Assembly: GCA_037954235.1 (NCBI GenBank)
Contig: JBBMOA010000007.1
Span: 31,256,832 to 31,320,831 of the forward strand
Direction of reading: 5' to 3'
Source: Aulostomus chinensis
Lineage: Eukaryota > Chordata > Actinopteri > Syngnathiformes > Aulostomidae
Length of the DNA: 64,000 nucleotides
Shown: piece after piece, positions 61,815-64,000 of the stretch
Numbering within the stretch: the first letter of the stretch is position 1
Layout: each line of letters starts with the position of its first letter
Notes under the pieces: generated by a model
Databases searched by the model: none
Seen by the model: the letters and a program-made list of their open reading frames with translations, nothing else
Told to the model about the DNA's origin: nothing
Translations under genes and position numbers: made by a program

Positions 61815-64000
61815 AATGGCTGAAGAGTATCCAGGAGGCTGATCCACTTTGTCTCTGCTCTCCTACGTTGTGGTGTGGACCAGTGTGGGTTCCCTTCCAG
61901 AATGGTGGTCTTCAGTGCGGTCCATCCATGTTGTATGAAATGTTGTATGAGTGGAATGTGTGTGTGTTTTGCTTTTTATAAATGTTATGTTTGTGTTGAT
62001 AAAATCTGGTCCGAATCGTGTAACCTGTCTCTCCCACATATTGTGTGTCACACACCGTGCAAAAAATTAAATATACACAATTTCTAGAATCAATACTGGT
62101 TCCTGATTGTGTCTAAAAAACATTATTATTGTGTCTATTGCGCACCCAAAGATGGTGCTGAAAAAATTCTCCGTGCTCTAAGGACTTAGGATTCCTCATA
62201 GGTTTGAGTTTGGCCTTTACTAGATAATCCTGTCAGTTTTTGTTTTTCTTATAGGCAGCAATAAGTCTATGATTCTGGAGCAGTGTGGAGTCCTCAATCC
62301 CCTGTTGGAAGTGTTTCCTAATCGCTCTGACTAAGTTAACAGCGGACATAGAATAATTGATAACTATAGGGAGAAGAGAAGAGATCACAAAAGGTCTGGT
62401 CTCTTTAAATGTCTTGAGGGATTTCCTCAAAAAGGAGCGAGAGTACCCTCTAGTGGCCAATGTGGAGAATAGTATTTTGGTGGCCACTTTAAAATCCTCT
62501 TCTCTCGTGCAGACTCTGTGGAATCTAAGAAGCTGAGATTTAACAATTCCTGCGTAGGTATGTTTGGGATGGTAACCAAATTTATACAATAAGGAATGAG
62601 TATCTGTTTTTTTAAAAAATATTTTAGTGTCCAATTTATGTGTGAGTAAAAAATTAGGTCCTTTATATGTAGTTGTGTCTAGAAAATCAACAGAGGTCGA
62701 ATCAGTTACAGCTTTCAATTTAATAGATGCGTTATGATTATTGAGGGTGTTTAGGAAGATCTCAAAATCCTCCCTCGTGTGCTGCCAGATTCCCCAAATG
62801 TCATCCAAGTATCGGAAGTAATAAAGAGGTTTTTCAGGCAAGTTAGAATAGCTGTTTGTTCCCATTGAGCCATAAATATGTTCGCGTAGGCGGGGGCGAA
62901 TTTCTTTCCCATAGCCGTACCTTTAATTTTTAAGAAATATTTGTTATTAAATTCAAAATCATTCCGAGTTAAGTTAATTTGGAGTAGTTCTAATAATTCT
63001 TTTTCTGGTCTTTTAGAATCAGGATATTTGGCAAAGATACTTTTTACGGCCTGAATACCCTCCGAGATCACAATATTAGTATAGAGGCTGTCGATATCGG
63101 CAGTGAAGAGGAAGGAATCTGGAGGGATAGAGAGCTGCTTGATCTTGTGGACAAAATCATAAGTATCCTTCATGTAGCTCTGGTGTCTTACAGAGAGAGG
63201 GTTGAGGTAAAAATCGAGATACTCAGCTGTATAGTAGGTTTTGCTGTTGCAGTCAGACACGATAGGTCTACCAGGGGGGATTTGATGAGGTCTGCTCCAT
63301 TTCTCAGGCTCCTTATGAATTTTAGGTAACATGTAGAAGCGTCTCGGTCTAGGTTCCTCCTGTCCAATTAAGTACTTCTTCTGTTTAGCGTTAATACATT
63401 TTTTCTCATATAATTTCTGTGTAATTTTTTTGTATCATCGGGATAGTTTTTAAATATATAGGTTCTTCTAGTGAGGTATAATAATTTGTATCTAATAATT
63501 GTCTATTTCCCTCCCAAATATATTGGTCCCTATCCATAATTACGACCGCACTCCCTTTATCCGCTGGTTTAATCACTATGGATTGGTTACTTTGTAAAGT
63601 TTTTAATGCGTCTGCTTCTGCTGGGGATAAATTAGGTTTTGTTCTACTGATTTTAAATTTAGTATCAAAATATTGAATATCTCTATGAATTATATTTTTA
63701 ATATTTTCAGGTATTTGGGTTAATGGAGGGGTCCAATTGGATTTTGGGGGAAAAGGTGGGGGTTCCGAATCATTTTTGTCTTCAAAATAAGCTGCGATTT
63801 TTAGTTTCCTGTGATATTGTTGGAGCTCAAACGTTGCACTATATAACATATTCCTATTGCTGCCTTTAGAAGGGATGAATGAAAGCCCCTTGCTCAATAG
63901 AGAGCGCTGTGCCGGGGAAAGAGTGAAAACTTTACTCAAATGAATCACACTTTTATCCCCCTCCTGAGCAATCAGGTTCATGGGGGCACTTAGTTTAGGA
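61815..64000 (-). pseudogene. Penelope-like retroelement (RT plus GIY-YIG), broken, runs off window
   Basis: Reading from the right edge on the - strand: an N-terminal part with SLLSKGLSFIPS and IVIKPADKGSAVVIMDRDQY (63981-63406); the RT core with MLPKIHKEPEKW, GRPIVSDCNSKTYY, TADIDSLYTNI and GTAMGKKFAPAYANIFM (63332-62751); then YYFRYLDDIWGIW with the catalytic LDD and the thumb (62865-62233); then a GIY-YIG-type segment VCDTQYVGETGYTIRTRFYQH (about 62070-61850). This order is diagnostic of EN+ Penelope-like elements. At least two frameshifts (near 63410, in an A-run, and near 62840) and a stop at 62233 make it inactive. The 5' end lies beyond the window. Confidence 0.92.

Overview
The window is vertebrate genomic DNA, almost certainly from a ray-finned fish. 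Genes are split into many short exons with GT-AG introns. The filler is typical of fish: long CA/GT, AT and GATA microsatellites, a Tc1 transposon with a DD34E triad, hAT and Harbinger MITEs, fish-type LINEs and a Penelope-like retroelement. I could not identify the species.

Two laminin beta genes lie head to tail on the + strand. The first (about 416-25982) is the 3' two thirds of lamb4, from the last LEa repeat and the L4 domain to the stop; its 5' part lies before the window. The second (30985-57936) is a complete lamb1. I traced 33 coding exons (5388 nt, 1795 codons plus stop) in one unbroken frame, from signal peptide to the C-terminal cysteine that pairs with the gamma chain. The order lamb4 then lamb1 matches the human LAMB4-LAMB1 arrangement. 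Several exons have the same length in both genes (144, 232, 225, 97, 370, 145, 208, 140 nt), as expected for an old tandem duplication. Both products are secreted basement-membrane proteins that join alpha and gamma chains through the C-terminal coiled coil; lamb1 also has the N-terminal LN domain used for network assembly.

Layout: 1-415 intron; 416-4558 lamb4 L4 exons in introns full of GT/AT repeats; 4559-11566 one lamb4 intron filled by a 6.75 kb minisatellite with a 12-bp base unit that starts at the splice donor; 11567-25982 the rest of lamb4, with LINE, hAT and Harbinger fragments in its introns; 25983-30984 lamb4 3' UTR and intergenic DNA, in which about 1 kb of the lamb1 promoter region is present twice (27859-28862 and 29922-30874); 30985-57936 lamb1, with a GATA array, a LINE/Tc1 compound, two inverted copies of a dispersed repeat around exons 26-29, and an L1-like remnant; 57937-61560 3' flank running into long interstitial TTAGGG-type repeats; 61815-64000 a broken Penelope-like element (reverse transcriptase plus GIY-YIG) on the - strand, with its 3' end facing the telomeric repeats.

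No tRNA, rRNA, CRISPR or prokaryotic feature was seen. The long open frames inside the minisatellites and microsatellites are repeat artefacts.
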